From NCBI RefSeq assembly GCF_001039005.1, contig NZ_LDWR01000028.1, positions 91,879-155,878 on the forward strand: a stretch of 64,000 bases of DNA, in the 5' to 3' direction. A program made the position numbers and the translations under genes. Numbering within the stretch: position 1 is the stretch's first letter; every line of letters begins with the position of its first letter. This stretch comes from Burkholderia cepacia. GTDB lineage: Bacteria > Pseudomonadota > Gammaproteobacteria > Burkholderiales > Burkholderiaceae. The notes under the pieces were generated by a model. It had not been told where the DNA came from. It ran no database searches and was given only the letters and a program-made list of their open reading frames with translations. Positions 43,270-52,095 of this stretch are shown piece by piece.

Positions 43270-44421
43270 TCAGCGGCGCAACGCGGCCGGCAGCCACGCG
43301 TGCTCGACGCGCTGGCCGAGCCAGATCAGCGCCGCGTAGGGCCAGATCCACGCGAGCCAGCGCGCGATGCTGTTGAAGTGCACGTAGCGGCCCTGCCGCC
43401 AGCCCGACAGCGTGAAATCGAAGAACGGATTGACGGGCAGCAGGTTGACGAGCGCCACGCCGGCCAGCAGCGCGAGCACCGCGAGCGTTGCGCGCCACGT
43501 CGCCGGCACGCGCAGCGCGACGAGCGCGGCCGCGAAACCGAGCTCGATCCCGAGCCGCGCGCCGGGCGTCGCCCACACGACGACGAGGCCGGTGGCGGAC
43601 TGCATGAACGTCGCGGCCGCCTTCAGCACGAGCGTCGCGGCGACGAACGCGATCAGGAGCCGGATGCGCGGCGCGCGCGGCCGCATCGCGAGCGACGCGA
43701 TCGCCAGCACGGCGAACAGCATCAGCCCGCCGAGCGCGGCTTCCCACGCGGAGTCGGACAGCCAGCCGTCGACGCGCTCGGGCCATTCGCTCACGCGCCA
43801 CGCGGCCGGCAGCCACGCGAGCAGCGTGTCCTGCATCGACGCGTCGGCGCGCTCCCACAGCGCGGCCGGCCAGTCGCCGATGCCGAACAGGAACGGTGAC
43901 GGAAACAGGATCGCGAACGGCCACAGCGCGGCGAGCAGCAGCGGCGTCGCGCCGTCGACCTCGAACCACGCGAAGCGCAGCCGGCGCAGCGCGCCGCGGT
44001 CGAGTAGCGCGCCCGTGGCCGGCGCGACGAGCGCCGCGCCCAGCAGCGCGCCGAGCGCATTGGCCGCGAGATCGAGATTCGACGCGACGCGCGTCGGCAG
44101 GTAGGTCTGCAGCGCCTCCATCGAGCCCGACAGCAGCACGCCGAGCCCGCCCGCGATCAGCGTCGCGGCAACGCCGCGCCAGCGCGGGTGCAGCGCGAGC
44201 ACGCAGAGCGCGCCGAGCGGCAAATAGCCGAGCACGTTCGTGACCACGTCGAATGCGGTCACATAGCGCTGCATCGGCGCGAACAGGTAGTCGAACGGCC
44301 CGATGCCGAGCGATACCCAGCCTTCGAACGGATACAGCGATGCGTAGACGATGAGCGCCGCGTAAGCGGCAAAGGCCTGCCGCGCGAGCGACGACGCGCG
44401 AGGCGTGCCGGGCGCGTTCAT
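43270..44421 (-). CDS. VanZ-family membrane protein
   Basis: 383 residues with about nine to ten hydrophobic helices. The N-terminal half has the VanZ-like pattern (ALIVYASLYPFEGW; DVVTNVLGYLPLGAL; EALQTYLPTRVASNLDLAANALGALLGA). Some VanZ relatives affect teicoplanin or lipid-linked traits, but the role here is unknown. It lies 19 bases after the Mla-associated lipoprotein gene, which suggests membership in that operon. ATG at 44421. Confidence 0.85.
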   Translation of the reverse strand: MNAPGTPRASSLARQAFAAYAALIVYASLYPFEGWVSLGIGPFDYLFAPMQRYVTAFDVVTNVLGYLPLGALCVLALHPRWRGVAATLIAGGLGVLLSGSMEALQTYLPTRVASNLDLAANALGALLGAALVAPATGALLDRGALRRLRFAWFEVDGATPLLLAALWPFAILFPSPFLFGIGDWPAALWERADASMQDTLLAWLPAAWRVSEWPERVDGWLSDSAWEAALGGLMLFAVLAIASLAMRPRAPRIRLLIAFVAATLVLKAAATFMQSATGLVVVWATPGARLGIELGFAAALVALRVPATWRATLAVLALLAGVALVNLLPVNPFFDFTLSGWRQGRYVHFNSIARWLAWIWPYAALIWLGQRVEHAWLPAALRR

Positions 44422-44440
44422 CGCGGCTGCGCGGCACGCG

Positions 44441-45079
44441 TCACGGCGTGCCCGCGTACGCCTGCATGCCGACCCACGCGGCGATCTGCGACACGAGCTC
44501 GTCGCTCGCCGCCGCGAGCGCGCGCGCACCGCCGGCCGCATCGGGCGTGCTCGACGGCGCGCGCGCGACGAACGTGCGCTGGCCGAGCACCTTGCCGTCC
44601 AGCGTCAGCGTCGCACGCGCGGTGACGGCGCCGTGGCTCTGCGACTGGCCGTCGAACACCTGCTCGAATTCGTTCAGGTCGACCTTCAGGGTCGGCGCGC
44701 GCACGCCGTCGGAGCCTTCGAGCACCGCGCCGCGCGCCGACAGCGCGCCGCGCAGCCGCTGCGTGAGCAGTTGCGCGGGCGGTGCCGTCCAGCGGCTGTC
44801 GCGATAGACGGCCACGTGCTGCGCATCCGCGTACGCGAGGCGATACGCGAACTTGTCCGAATCGAGCGCATCGGGCGCGGCGACGTCGAGCACCTTCAGC
44901 GCGGGGCCCGCGCCGGCCGTCACGACCGAAGAGGCCGGCCCGAGGTCGTAGCGGACATTCGACAGCGCCGCGCTGTTGCCGGCGCAGCCGGCCGCTAGCG
45001 AGAGCGTCAGCACGGCGAGCGCGGCCGCGGCCGGACGCAGCGCGCGGTCAAGGATTCGTGGCATGGCGTGTTCCTGCAT
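44441..45079 (-). CDS. ABC-transport auxiliary lipoprotein (PqiC/DUF330-type)
   Basis: About 212 residues with a lipobox LAAGC and the PqiC-like body (VRYDLGPASS; LDSDKFAYRLAYADAQHVAVYRDSRWTAPPAQLLTQRLRG in short pieces). Such lipoproteins accompany MCE-domain transporters at the outer membrane. Two starts are possible: ATG 45079 with GGAAACATC upstream, or ATG 45064 with AGGAACACGCC. The latter gives a shorter classic signal peptide. Directly downstream of the MlaD-type gene. Confidence 0.85.
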   Translation of the reverse strand: MQEHAMPRILDRALRPAAAALAVLTLSLAAGCAGNSAALSNVRYDLGPASSVVTAGAGPALKVLDVAAPDALDSDKFAYRLAYADAQHVAVYRDSRWTAPPAQLLTQRLRGALSARGAVLEGSDGVRAPTLKVDLNEFEQVFDGQSQSHGAVTARATLTLDGKVLGQRTFVARAPSSTPDAAGGARALAAASDELVSQIAAWVGMQAYAGTP

Positions 45080-45102
45080 GATGTTTCCGGTTTCGATGGG
45101 CG

Positions 45103-46032
45103 TCACTGCCCGGCCGTCGCACCCGGCCACACGAAGCCCGCTTCACCGGGCCCGGGCGCGGAGCCAGGCGTACCGAACAACAGACTGCGCGGGTTGCGGC
45201 CGAGTTCACCGGCGACATCCTTCAATTGCCGCGACGCTTCGCCGACACTGCCGGCCAGCGCATTGAAGCGCGGCAGCGTGTCGTACTGCACGCGCGCGTT
45301 GAGATCGTTCAGCGCGACGCCGACCTGCTCCGCGGCCGTGCCGGCCTTGTTCAGGTTCGACACGAGCGGCCCGTTCGGCTGCAGCAGCGTGTTCGCCGAC
45401 GCCATCGTGCGGTTCACCTGGTGCATCGTCTCCGGCAGCGCGGCGACGGCCGGGGCGAGCTGCTTCGACAGCGTCGTCGCGCCGTCGGCCGCGTGCTGCA
45501 GGCTTTCGGCGGTCGCGCGCAACTGCTCGCGCATCTCGGGCGACATCAGCGCGTTCGCGCTCTTCGCGGCCAGTTCGAGCTGCCGCAGCAGCACGTCGCC
45601 GCGCTCCTGGATCTGGTCGAACAGGCTCGGCCGCATCGGGATCTGCGCGATCGCCTTGGGCGACGACGGCAGCGGCGCCAGGTCGCGGCCCGTATCCTCG
45701 AGCTGCACGAACGCGATGCCCGTCACGCCCTGGAAACCGAGACTGCCGTAGGTCGACTGCGTGATCGGCGCGTCGTGGTCGACGAGAATCCGGATCCGGA
45801 TCTGGCCCGGATGCGTGCGATCGAAGCCGATCGACTGCACCTTGCCGACGTCGAGGCCGCGAAAACGCACGGCCGCGTCCGGGAACAGCCCCGTCACGTT
45901 GGTGCGCGCGAGCAGGTCGTAGGGCACGCGCACGGTGCGGTCGACGTTGAACCAGAACACGGTGCCCGCGATCGCGAGCGTCAGCGCGATCGTGAACAGG
46001 CCGGCCCAGAACGCATGTGATTTGTTTTCCAT
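45103..46032 (-). CDS. MCE-domain (MlaD family) lipid-transport protein
   Basis: 309 residues: one N-terminal membrane helix (about 9-29), one MCE domain (about 37-115; VTGLFPDAAVRFRGLDVGKV, GIAFVQLED), then a long helical region (140-290). One MCE domain plus helix is the MlaD/PqiB-like periplasmic part of a phospholipid or hydrophobic-compound transporter. Between the ATPase gene and the auxiliary lipoprotein gene. No mlaB or mlaC follows, so this is not the canonical mlaFEDCB locus. Confidence 0.9.
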   Translation of the reverse strand: MENKSHAFWAGLFTIALTLAIAGTVFWFNVDRTVRVPYDLLARTNVTGLFPDAAVRFRGLDVGKVQSIGFDRTHPGQIRIRILVDHDAPITQSTYGSLGFQGVTGIAFVQLEDTGRDLAPLPSSPKAIAQIPMRPSLFDQIQERGDVLLRQLELAAKSANALMSPEMREQLRATAESLQHAADGATTLSKQLAPAVAALPETMHQVNRTMASANTLLQPNGPLVSNLNKAGTAAEQVGVALNDLNARVQYDTLPRFNALAGSVGEASRQLKDVAGELGRNPRSLLFGTPGSAPGPGEAGFVWPGATAGQ

Positions 46033-46059
46033 TCGCGGATTCCTTGCTCCTTGCCTTGC

Positions 46060-46947
46060 CTACAGCTCGACGCTCGACAGCGCCGGTTCGAGGGCCGCCT
46101 TCGGCAGCTTCGCGCGCCGCTCGGGCGGCAGCGCCTGCAATGCGCGGCGCCCGCGCAGCCCCAGGAAATATTCGTGGATGAACGGATGGTCGACGTTCGC
46201 GACCTCCTCGACCGGCGCGGCGACCAGCACCTTGCGGTCGGCCAGCACCGCGACGCGCGTCGACAGCGCGACCATCGTGTCGAGATCGTGCGTCACCATC
46301 ACGACGGTCAGCCCGAGCGTGCGGTGCAGCGTCGCGATCAGCTCGACGAATTCGTCCGATGCCTGCGGGTCCAGGCCGGCCGTCGGCTCGTCGAGGAACA
46401 GCAGCTCGGGCTCGAGCGCGATCGCGCGCGCGATGCCGACCCGCTTCACCATCCCGCCCGACAGCGCGGCCGGCATCTTCGACGCGTGCTTGCACGGCAG
46501 CCCGACCATCTCGAGCTTCAGCATCACGATGTCGTGCAGCAGGTCCGGCGGCACGCGGCCGAGTTCGCGCAGCGGCTGCGCGATGTTGTCGAATACCGTC
46601 ATCGACGAGAACAGCGCACCCTGCTGGAACAGCATCCCCGAGCGCGTGCGCATCATCCGCGCGCTCGCGTCGTCGATCGTCGCCGTATCCTCGCCGAACA
46701 CCTTGATCGTGCCCGACGTCGGCCGCTCGAGGCCGAGGATCTGCCGCACGAGCGTGGTCTTGCCCGAGCCCGAACCGCCGACGACCGACACGATCTCGCC
46801 GCGCCGCACGTCGAAGTCGAGCTTCTGGTGAATGATGTTGCGCCCGTAGCGCTTCGTCAGGTTGCGCACCTCGATCACGAGGTCGCCGGTATCGGCCGTG
46901 GCACCGGCCGCCGCGGCACCGGCCGCCGATTCGTTCGACGCGTTCAT
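46060..46947 (-). CDS. MlaF-type ABC transporter ATP-binding protein
   Basis: 295 residues with an Ala-rich N-terminal extension (about 22 residues), Walker A GGSGSGKTTLV, signature LSGGMVKRVGIARAI and Walker B LLFLDEPTAGLDP. LSGGMxKRVGxARA is specific to the MlaF/Ttg2A group. Its start overlaps the permease stop (ATGA). Confidence 0.93.
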   Translation of the reverse strand: MNASNESAAGAAAAGATADTGDLVIEVRNLTKRYGRNIIHQKLDFDVRRGEIVSVVGGSGSGKTTLVRQILGLERPTSGTIKVFGEDTATIDDASARMMRTRSGMLFQQGALFSSMTVFDNIAQPLRELGRVPPDLLHDIVMLKLEMVGLPCKHASKMPAALSGGMVKRVGIARAIALEPELLFLDEPTAGLDPQASDEFVELIATLHRTLGLTVVMVTHDLDTMVALSTRVAVLADRKVLVAAPVEEVANVDHPFIHEYFLGLRGRRALQALPPERRAKLPKAALEPALSSVEL

Positions 46948-48068
46948 CCGAGCCCCACGTTCTGGAACAGGATCGCGAACACCGCGTCGGCGAGGATCAC
47001 GACCGTGATCGACGACACGACCGACGTGGTCGTGCCTTCGCCGAGGCTCTGCGAGTTCGCCTTGATCCGGAAGCCGAAATGGCAGGCGACCAGCGCGATC
47101 AGCATACCGAACACGACGCCCTTGCCGACGCCGATGTACAGGTTGGCAATCGGCACGACGCCCGGCAGCGAGCGCACGAAGTAGTTGACGTCGATCCCGA
47201 GCACGAGCTTCGCGGCGAGCGCGCCGCCAGTCAGCGCGATGATGTTGGTCCACATCACGAGCAGCGGCATCGCGACGCCGAGCGCGAGCACGCGCGGCAG
47301 GATCAGCCGCAGCCCGTGCGGGATGCCCATCACGCGCATCGCGTCGAGCTCCTCGGTCACGCGCATCACGCCGATCTGCGCGGTGATCGCCGAGCCCGAG
47401 CGGCCCGCGACGAGGATCGCCGACAGCACCGGCCCGAGCTCGCGGATCACCGACAGCCCGAGGATGTTCACGATGTAGCGGTTCGCGCCGAACATCTGCA
47501 GCTGCTGCGCGGACAGGTAGCTGAGCACGATGCCGATCAGGAACGCGACGAGCGCCGTGATCGGCAGCGCCTGCGCGCCGGCGCTGTAGATGTTCGCCGA
47601 GGTTTCCTTCCACGGCATGGTCCGCGGGCGGCGCAGCACCGACAGCGCATCGAGGATCACGAGGCCGAACATCGCGATGCCGCCCTGCAGGTGTTCGCCG
47701 AACGAGAAGATCGCCTGGCCGAGCCGCGTGACGGGATCGAAGCGCACGACGCGCTCGGGCGCCTCGCGCGCGCTGTCGAGCCGCTCGATGCGCTCGAAGA
47801 TCGTGCGCTGCGTGGCGCTCAGCGCGATACCGGCCGGCAGCTTGCGGCCCCACACGCGCCACAGTGCCTGGCCGCCGACGTGATCGAGCCGCTCGATGCC
47901 GGACAGGTCCCATTCGCTCACGCGCCCGGAGCCGATGCTCGCCACGCGGCGCGCGACCGCGCCGCGATTGCGCGCGAGCGCGAGCGCGGTCCACTGGCCG
48001 GTCAGGCGCACCGTCCGGCCCTGGCCGCCGGCGTCGACCGACAGGCCGGGAGGAGTCTCGAAGTCCAA
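46944..48068 (-). CDS. MlaE-type permease with N-terminal STAS-like domain
   Basis: About 374 residues. The N-terminal ~110 residues resemble a STAS domain (RTVRLTGQWTALALARNRG; WDLSGIERLDHVGGQALWRVW); then the MlaE permease with five to six helices (GRSGSAITAQIGVMRVTEELDAMRVMG is the family signature). The fusion replaces the separate MlaB STAS protein of E. coli. The start is uncertain: a TTG at 48068 fits the STAS onset and the -10 at 48102, but no Shine-Dalgarno sequence is seen and no ATG is in frame nearby. Confidence 0.87.
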   Translation of the reverse strand: MDFETPPGLSVDAGGQGRTVRLTGQWTALALARNRGAVARRVASIGSGRVSEWDLSGIERLDHVGGQALWRVWGRKLPAGIALSATQRTIFERIERLDSAREAPERVVRFDPVTRLGQAIFSFGEHLQGGIAMFGLVILDALSVLRRPRTMPWKETSANIYSAGAQALPITALVAFLIGIVLSYLSAQQLQMFGANRYIVNILGLSVIRELGPVLSAILVAGRSGSAITAQIGVMRVTEELDAMRVMGIPHGLRLILPRVLALGVAMPLLVMWTNIIALTGGALAAKLVLGIDVNYFVRSLPGVVPIANLYIGVGKGVVFGMLIALVACHFGFRIKANSQSLGEGTTTSVVSSITVVILADAVFAILFQNVGLG

Positions 48069-48101
48069 GGGCAGGTTGTTTGCAAAAGGATGACAGCGGC
48101 C

Positions 48102-48107
48102 ATTGTA
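48102..48107 (-). promoter_or_regulatory. Candidate -10 element of the mla-type operon
   Basis: TACAAT in CTACAATGGCC on the minus strand, about 34 bases above the proposed TTG start. It implies a very short leader. Confidence 0.4.
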
Positions 48108-48237
48108 GCGAACCGCCCGGCGCCGCGACGCGAGGATTTCCGTGGGGGCGCGTAGCTGGGGGCGTGTCGCCGGGGGCGCCCGGTCCGGGTCTGTCCGCAG
48201 GCCGCCGTACACCGCGGCCCGCGGCCGGCGTCATCAC

Positions 48238-48271
48238 CTTTCATTCTTCCGTCACGTTTCCTTTCGATACT
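48238..48271 (+). promoter_or_regulatory. Pho box and -10 element upstream of the nucleotidase operon
   Basis: CTTTCAT-TCTT-CCGTCAC (48238-48255) matches the PhoB site of two CTGTCA(T/C) repeats 11 bases apart, with one mismatch per repeat. A -10 (GATACT, 48266-48271) follows ten bases later, the layout of PhoB-activated promoters where the Pho box replaces the -35. It leaves about 85 bases of leader to the start codon at 48365. Confidence 0.65.
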
Positions 48272-48364
48272 CTCACGCGCCGCACCTCAGGCCGTCGGCG
48301 CCCCGCGCCGCCATTGTGTTGCGCACCTCGCCAAAACAGAACAGAACACCGAACAGGACAACCG

Positions 48365-50434
48365 ATGCGTTTCCCCCCGCTTTCCCGCCGCCGCGTACCG
48401 GCCGCCACCGCGCTCGCCAGCCTTGCCTTCGCCCTCGCCGGCTGCGGCGGCGACGACATCTCCGCCCCGCCGCCGTCGCAGCCGCAGGCCCAGACGCCGG
48501 TCGGCACGAAGGCCACGCTCGCGCTGCTCGAGACGACCGACCTGCACACCAACGTGCTGTCGTATGACTATTTCAAGCTCGCCGCCGACAACTCGCTCGG
48601 CTTCGAGCGCGTGTCGACGCTGATCGCGCAGGCGCGCGCGCAGTATCCGAACACGCTGCTGCTCGACAACGGCGACACGATCCAGGGCACCGCGCTGTCG
48701 GACTACCAGGCGCTCGTGAAGCCGGTCGGCTGCGACCAGACGCTCGCGATCTACAAGGTGATGAACGCCGCGAAATTCGACGGCGGCGGGATCGGCAACC
48801 ACGAATTCAACTACGGGCTGCCGTACCTGTCGCAGGTGACCGGCAACACGTTCGAGGTCGACGGCCTGCCGGCCCCGGCCCAGCAGAAGAAGTGCGCGGG
48901 CCCGAACTTCCCGCAGGTGCTCGCGAACGTGATCAGCGCGAAGACCAACGCGCCGCTGTTCACGCCATACACGATCCTGACCCGCACGGTGACGGCGACG
49001 ACGCCGGACGGCAAGACGGTCAGCGCGCCCGTGAAGATCGGCATCATCGGCTTCACGCCGCCCGCGATCATGAACTGGGACAAGCGCTGGCTCGACGGCA
49101 AGGTCTACACGACCGGCCTGAAGGAAGCCGCCGAGAAGTACATTCCCGAGATGCGCGCGAAGGGCGCCGATCTCGTCGTCGCGATCTCGCACGGCGGCCT
49201 CGACAATTCCGCGTATTCGCCGACGATGGAGAACGGCAGCTGGTGGCTGTCGACCGTGTCCGGCATCGACGCGATGCTGATCGGCCACTCGCACCAGGTG
49301 TTCCCGGACGCGAACAGCACCGTGTCGCAGTTCAACCTGCCGGGCGTCGACAAGGTCAAGGGCACCGTCAACGGCGTGCCGACCGTGATGGCCAACTACT
49401 GGGGCAAGCATCTCGGCGTGATCAAGCTCGGCCTGAAGTTCGACGGCAAGGCGTGGAGCGTCGACAAGTCGCAGACGACCGTCGAGGCGCGGCCGATCCA
49501 GAACGCCGACAAGACCTACGTCGCGGCCGATCCGTCGGTATCCGCGGCGATCGCCGCCGAGCATCAGGCGACGATCGATTACGTGAAGACGCCGATCGGC
49601 TCGACCGACTACCGGATGAACTCGTACTTCGCGGATGTCGGCGATCCGGGCGCGATCCAGATCGTCAACGAGGCGCAGGCCGACTACGTGAAGACCTACG
49701 TGCAGGCGAACCTGCCGCAATACGCGTCGCTGCCGGTGCTGTCGGTCAGCGCGCCGTTCAAGAGCGGCTTCGGCGGCGGCAGCGACTACACCGACGTCGC
49801 ACCGGGCGCGCTCGCGATCAACAACGCGGCCGACCTGTACCTGTATCCGAACACCGTGTACGCGGTGAAGGTCAGCGGCGCCGACGTGAAGAACTGGCTC
49901 GAGACGGCCGCGAAGCGCTTCAACCGGATCGACCCGACCAAGGCGACCGTGCAGCCGCTCGTCAGCACCTTCCCCGGCTACAACTTCGACATGTTCACGT
50001 CCGCCGATCTCGCGTACGAAATCGACGTCACGCAACCGCTCGGCAGCCGGATCAAGAACTTGACGTACAAGGGCGCGCCGATCGACCCGAACGCGCAGTT
50101 CATCGTCGCGACCAACAACTACCGCGCGAGCGGCGGCGGCAACTTCCCGGGCCTCGACGGCAGCAAGACGATCTTCGCGTCGCCGGATGCGAACCGCGAC
50201 GTGCTGATCGCGTTCGTGAAACAGCGCGGCAAGATCACACGCACGGCCGACGGCGCGCAGCGCAGCTGGCGCTTCACGAAGCTCGCGAGCTCGGTCGCGC
50301 ACGTGCAGTTCGCGTCCGCGCCGAACCGCCTCGGCGACGCGGCGGCGGCCGGCCTGGCCGGCATCACGCAGGTCGCGGCCGACGACGGCTCGGGCAAGAA
50401 CCTCGCCATCTACGAGATCGACCTGACGCAATGA
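48365..50434 (+). CDS. cpdB: 2',3'-cyclic-nucleotide phosphodiesterase / 3'-nucleotidase (lipoprotein)
   Basis: 689 residues. An N-terminal metallophosphatase domain (LLETTDLHTN, DNGDTIQGT, GNHEFNYG, ISHGG, GHSHQ supply the two-metal site) is followed by a 5'-nucleotidase C-terminal domain (about 380-600). It releases nucleosides and phosphate from extracellular nucleotides. Cys27 in LAGC predicts a lipid anchor, whereas E. coli CpdB is soluble in the periplasm. Expression is probably phosphate-controlled through the Pho box upstream. Overlaps the next gene by ATGA. Confidence 0.92.
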   Translation: MRFPPLSRRRVPAATALASLAFALAGCGGDDISAPPPSQPQAQTPVGTKATLALLETTDLHTNVLSYDYFKLAADNSLGFERVSTLIAQARAQYPNTLLLDNGDTIQGTALSDYQALVKPVGCDQTLAIYKVMNAAKFDGGGIGNHEFNYGLPYLSQVTGNTFEVDGLPAPAQQKKCAGPNFPQVLANVISAKTNAPLFTPYTILTRTVTATTPDGKTVSAPVKIGIIGFTPPAIMNWDKRWLDGKVYTTGLKEAAEKYIPEMRAKGADLVVAISHGGLDNSAYSPTMENGSWWLSTVSGIDAMLIGHSHQVFPDANSTVSQFNLPGVDKVKGTVNGVPTVMANYWGKHLGVIKLGLKFDGKAWSVDKSQTTVEARPIQNADKTYVAADPSVSAAIAAEHQATIDYVKTPIGSTDYRMNSYFADVGDPGAIQIVNEAQADYVKTYVQANLPQYASLPVLSVSAPFKSGFGGGSDYTDVAPGALAINNAADLYLYPNTVYAVKVSGADVKNWLETAAKRFNRIDPTKATVQPLVSTFPGYNFDMFTSADLAYEIDVTQPLGSRIKNLTYKGAPIDPNAQFIVATNNYRASGGGNFPGLDGSKTIFASPDANRDVLIAFVKQRGKITRTADGAQRSWRFTKLASSVAHVQFASAPNRLGDAAAAGLAGITQVAADDGSGKNLAIYEIDLTQ

Positions 50435-51288
50435 GACACGCGATGCAACCGATCCGGACGATGCGGCCGGCCGAAACCGGCTTCGCCGCCGCCGCGCGGC
50501 GCCTGCTGCGCGCAAAACTCCCGCCGGCCGCGCTGCTCGCGACGGCGGCCGTGACCGTCGCGGCCGTCGTCGCGGCGACCGGCCTGCGCGGGGCCGGCCC
50601 CGCGCCGAGCGCCGCGCAGCTCGACGAGTGGCAGGCGATGGTCACGCAGGCCACCGAGCCGCACGCGCTCGCGCAATTGCGCACCCTTGCACGCCGCGGG
50701 TCGGGCGCCGCGCAGGCGGCACTCGGCATCGCGCTCGTCGACGCGCGCGAACCGGGGCTGCGCGACGAGGGGCGCGGCTGGCTGGAAACCGCCGCGCAGG
50801 CGAACGGCAAGGCCGACGCACCGGCCGCGCGGCGCGCGCAGCTCGCGCTCGGCAAGGCACTGCTGCTCGGCAGCGGCGACATCCCGAAGGACTACGCACG
50901 CGCACGCGCGCTGCTCGGCGAAGCCGCCGAACAGGGCGACCCGGCCGCCGCGTATTACCTAGGGCTGATCTATCGCAGCGGCTACGGCATCGCCGCCGAT
51001 CCCGTGCAGGCCGCGCACTGGTTCGGGATCGCGTCGCGCGCGGAGATCCCGGCCGCGGACTTCATGCTCGCGAACGCGTACCGCGACGGCAGCGGCGTGC
51101 CGCGCGACGACGCGCACGCACTGGCGCTGTATCGCCGGGCCGCCGAACACGAGTTGCCGGAAGCCGTGCAGACGCTCGCGATGGCCTATCGCAACGGCGA
51201 GCTGGGACTCCGGCCCGACGCGGACGAATTCCACGCGCAGTGGATCGAAACCGCGCATGCGCTGAAGCACCCGGTCGTCGCACCGTGA
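50431..51288 (+). CDS. Membrane-anchored Sel1-repeat protein
   Basis: 285 residues: a basic N terminus and one membrane helix (about 32-52), then Sel1-type helical repeats (AQAALGIALVDAREPGL; AAAYYLGLIYRSGYGIAADPVQAAHWF; AADFMLANAYRDGSGVPRDDAHALALY; AVQTLAMAYRNGELGL). Such repeats bind proteins or peptidoglycan-related partners. Starts inside the cpdB stop codon (ATGA), so co-translated with the nucleotidase; a functional link is likely but unknown. Confidence 0.88.
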   Translation: MRHAMQPIRTMRPAETGFAAAARRLLRAKLPPAALLATAAVTVAAVVAATGLRGAGPAPSAAQLDEWQAMVTQATEPHALAQLRTLARRGSGAAQAALGIALVDAREPGLRDEGRGWLETAAQANGKADAPAARRAQLALGKALLLGSGDIPKDYARARALLGEAAEQGDPAAAYYLGLIYRSGYGIAADPVQAAHWFGIASRAEIPAADFMLANAYRDGSGVPRDDAHALALYRRAAEHELPEAVQTLAMAYRNGELGLRPDADEFHAQWIETAHALKHPVVAP

Positions 51289-51353
51289 CGGCTCGCCTGC
51301 CCGCACCAACGCCAACGCCCGCCAGCAGGACCGCGGCTGCCTGACGCGCATGA

Positions 51354-51401
51354 CCCGCGCCCCGCGATCGTCCGGAACCGGAACCGGTCGCGGGGCGCGG
51401 G
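51354..51401 (+). terminator. Long hairpin ending the cpdB operon
   Basis: A perfect 14-bp stem (CCCGCGCCCCGCGA paired with TCGCGGGGCGCGGG) with a 20-base loop, 65 bases after the Sel1-protein stop. No T tract, so termination may need Rho or the hairpin may protect the transcript end. Confidence 0.55.
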
Positions 51402-51477
51402 CGTGCGCGCCGGTCGATCGGCACGCGGCAATGCCTTAACATGCAGCCTCACAATAAAACCTGAGAGAACTGCACCC

Positions 51478-52020
51478 ATGTCCGATCGCCTGTCCCGGCT
51501 TCGCGCCGCCGTCGGCGCCGCCGCCATTTCCGTCGCCGCCGCCCCGCTCGTTGCGCTCGCCGCGCCGCCCACCCATCCCGACATCTTCAACGCCGCGCTC
51601 TGCAAGCCGCCGTTCACGTCGGACATGATGGATTCGATCTACAACACCGCGAAGGCAACCGATCCGAAGCCGGACGAGTCGATGCTCGGCGCCGCGGTCT
51701 TTCGTCTGCCGGAGCCGATCCACCGGGACGGCTTCACGACCCAGCATGTCGTGTTCGTCAGTACCGGGATCGGCGTGCTCATCGACGGCGAAGTCGCCGA
51801 TCGCCTCGCCGCGCGCTACCAGCTCACGCCCGAGAAGGGCCATCTGCTGGGCGCGTCGTCGGTCGGCTATTCGCGCCGGCTGACGGTCCGCGGGCCGGGG
51901 GGCGCGCTGATCCTCGTGTCGGCCCGCCAGGGCCCGGCGCTGAAGGGCAAGACGCTGCTTGCCTGCGAAATGACGTCCGAAGAAGACATCAAGGCGCTCG
52001 AGCAGATGGAAAAGCAGTAA
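51478..52020 (+). CDS. Secreted protein of unknown function
   Basis: 180 residues with a Sec signal peptide (about 1-28, ending ALA). The mature protein has one early Cys and one late Cys (ALCKPPF and LLACEMTSEED) that could form a disulfide, and a compact beta-rich middle (VVFVSTGIGVLIDGEV; ALILVSARQGP). I do not recognise a family. ATG at 51478 has GAGAG upstream; the longer frame is leader sequence. Last core gene before the low-GC island. Confidence 0.8.
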   Translation: MSDRLSRLRAAVGAAAISVAAAPLVALAAPPTHPDIFNAALCKPPFTSDMMDSIYNTAKATDPKPDESMLGAAVFRLPEPIHRDGFTTQHVVFVSTGIGVLIDGEVADRLAARYQLTPEKGHLLGASSVGYSRRLTVRGPGGALILVSARQGPALKGKTLLACEMTSEEDIKALEQMEKQ

Positions 52021-52030
52021 GGCGTGTGGC

Positions 52031-52054
52031 GGGGCGCCGGTAATCGAGCGCCCC
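52031..52054 (+). terminator. Hairpin after the secreted-protein gene
   Basis: GGGGCGC, ten bases, GCGCCCC, ten bases after the stop codon; no T run. Its right arm is part of a 12-base sequence that recurs at the far edge of the island (54849). Confidence 0.45.
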
Positions 52055-52095
52055 GTCATTGCGAGCGGCGCTAAAGCAAACGGGACACGTAAGGT

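Noticed and set aside
48080..48097. CTGTCAT on the minus strand near mlaE as a Pho box
   Set aside because: Only one half-site is present; no second repeat 11 bases away.
48002..48244. 80-codon minus-strand frame with ATG near the mlaE start
   Set aside because: It is out of frame with the MlaE/STAS sequence and its ATG overlaps the -10 TACAAT; the translation has no recognisable features.
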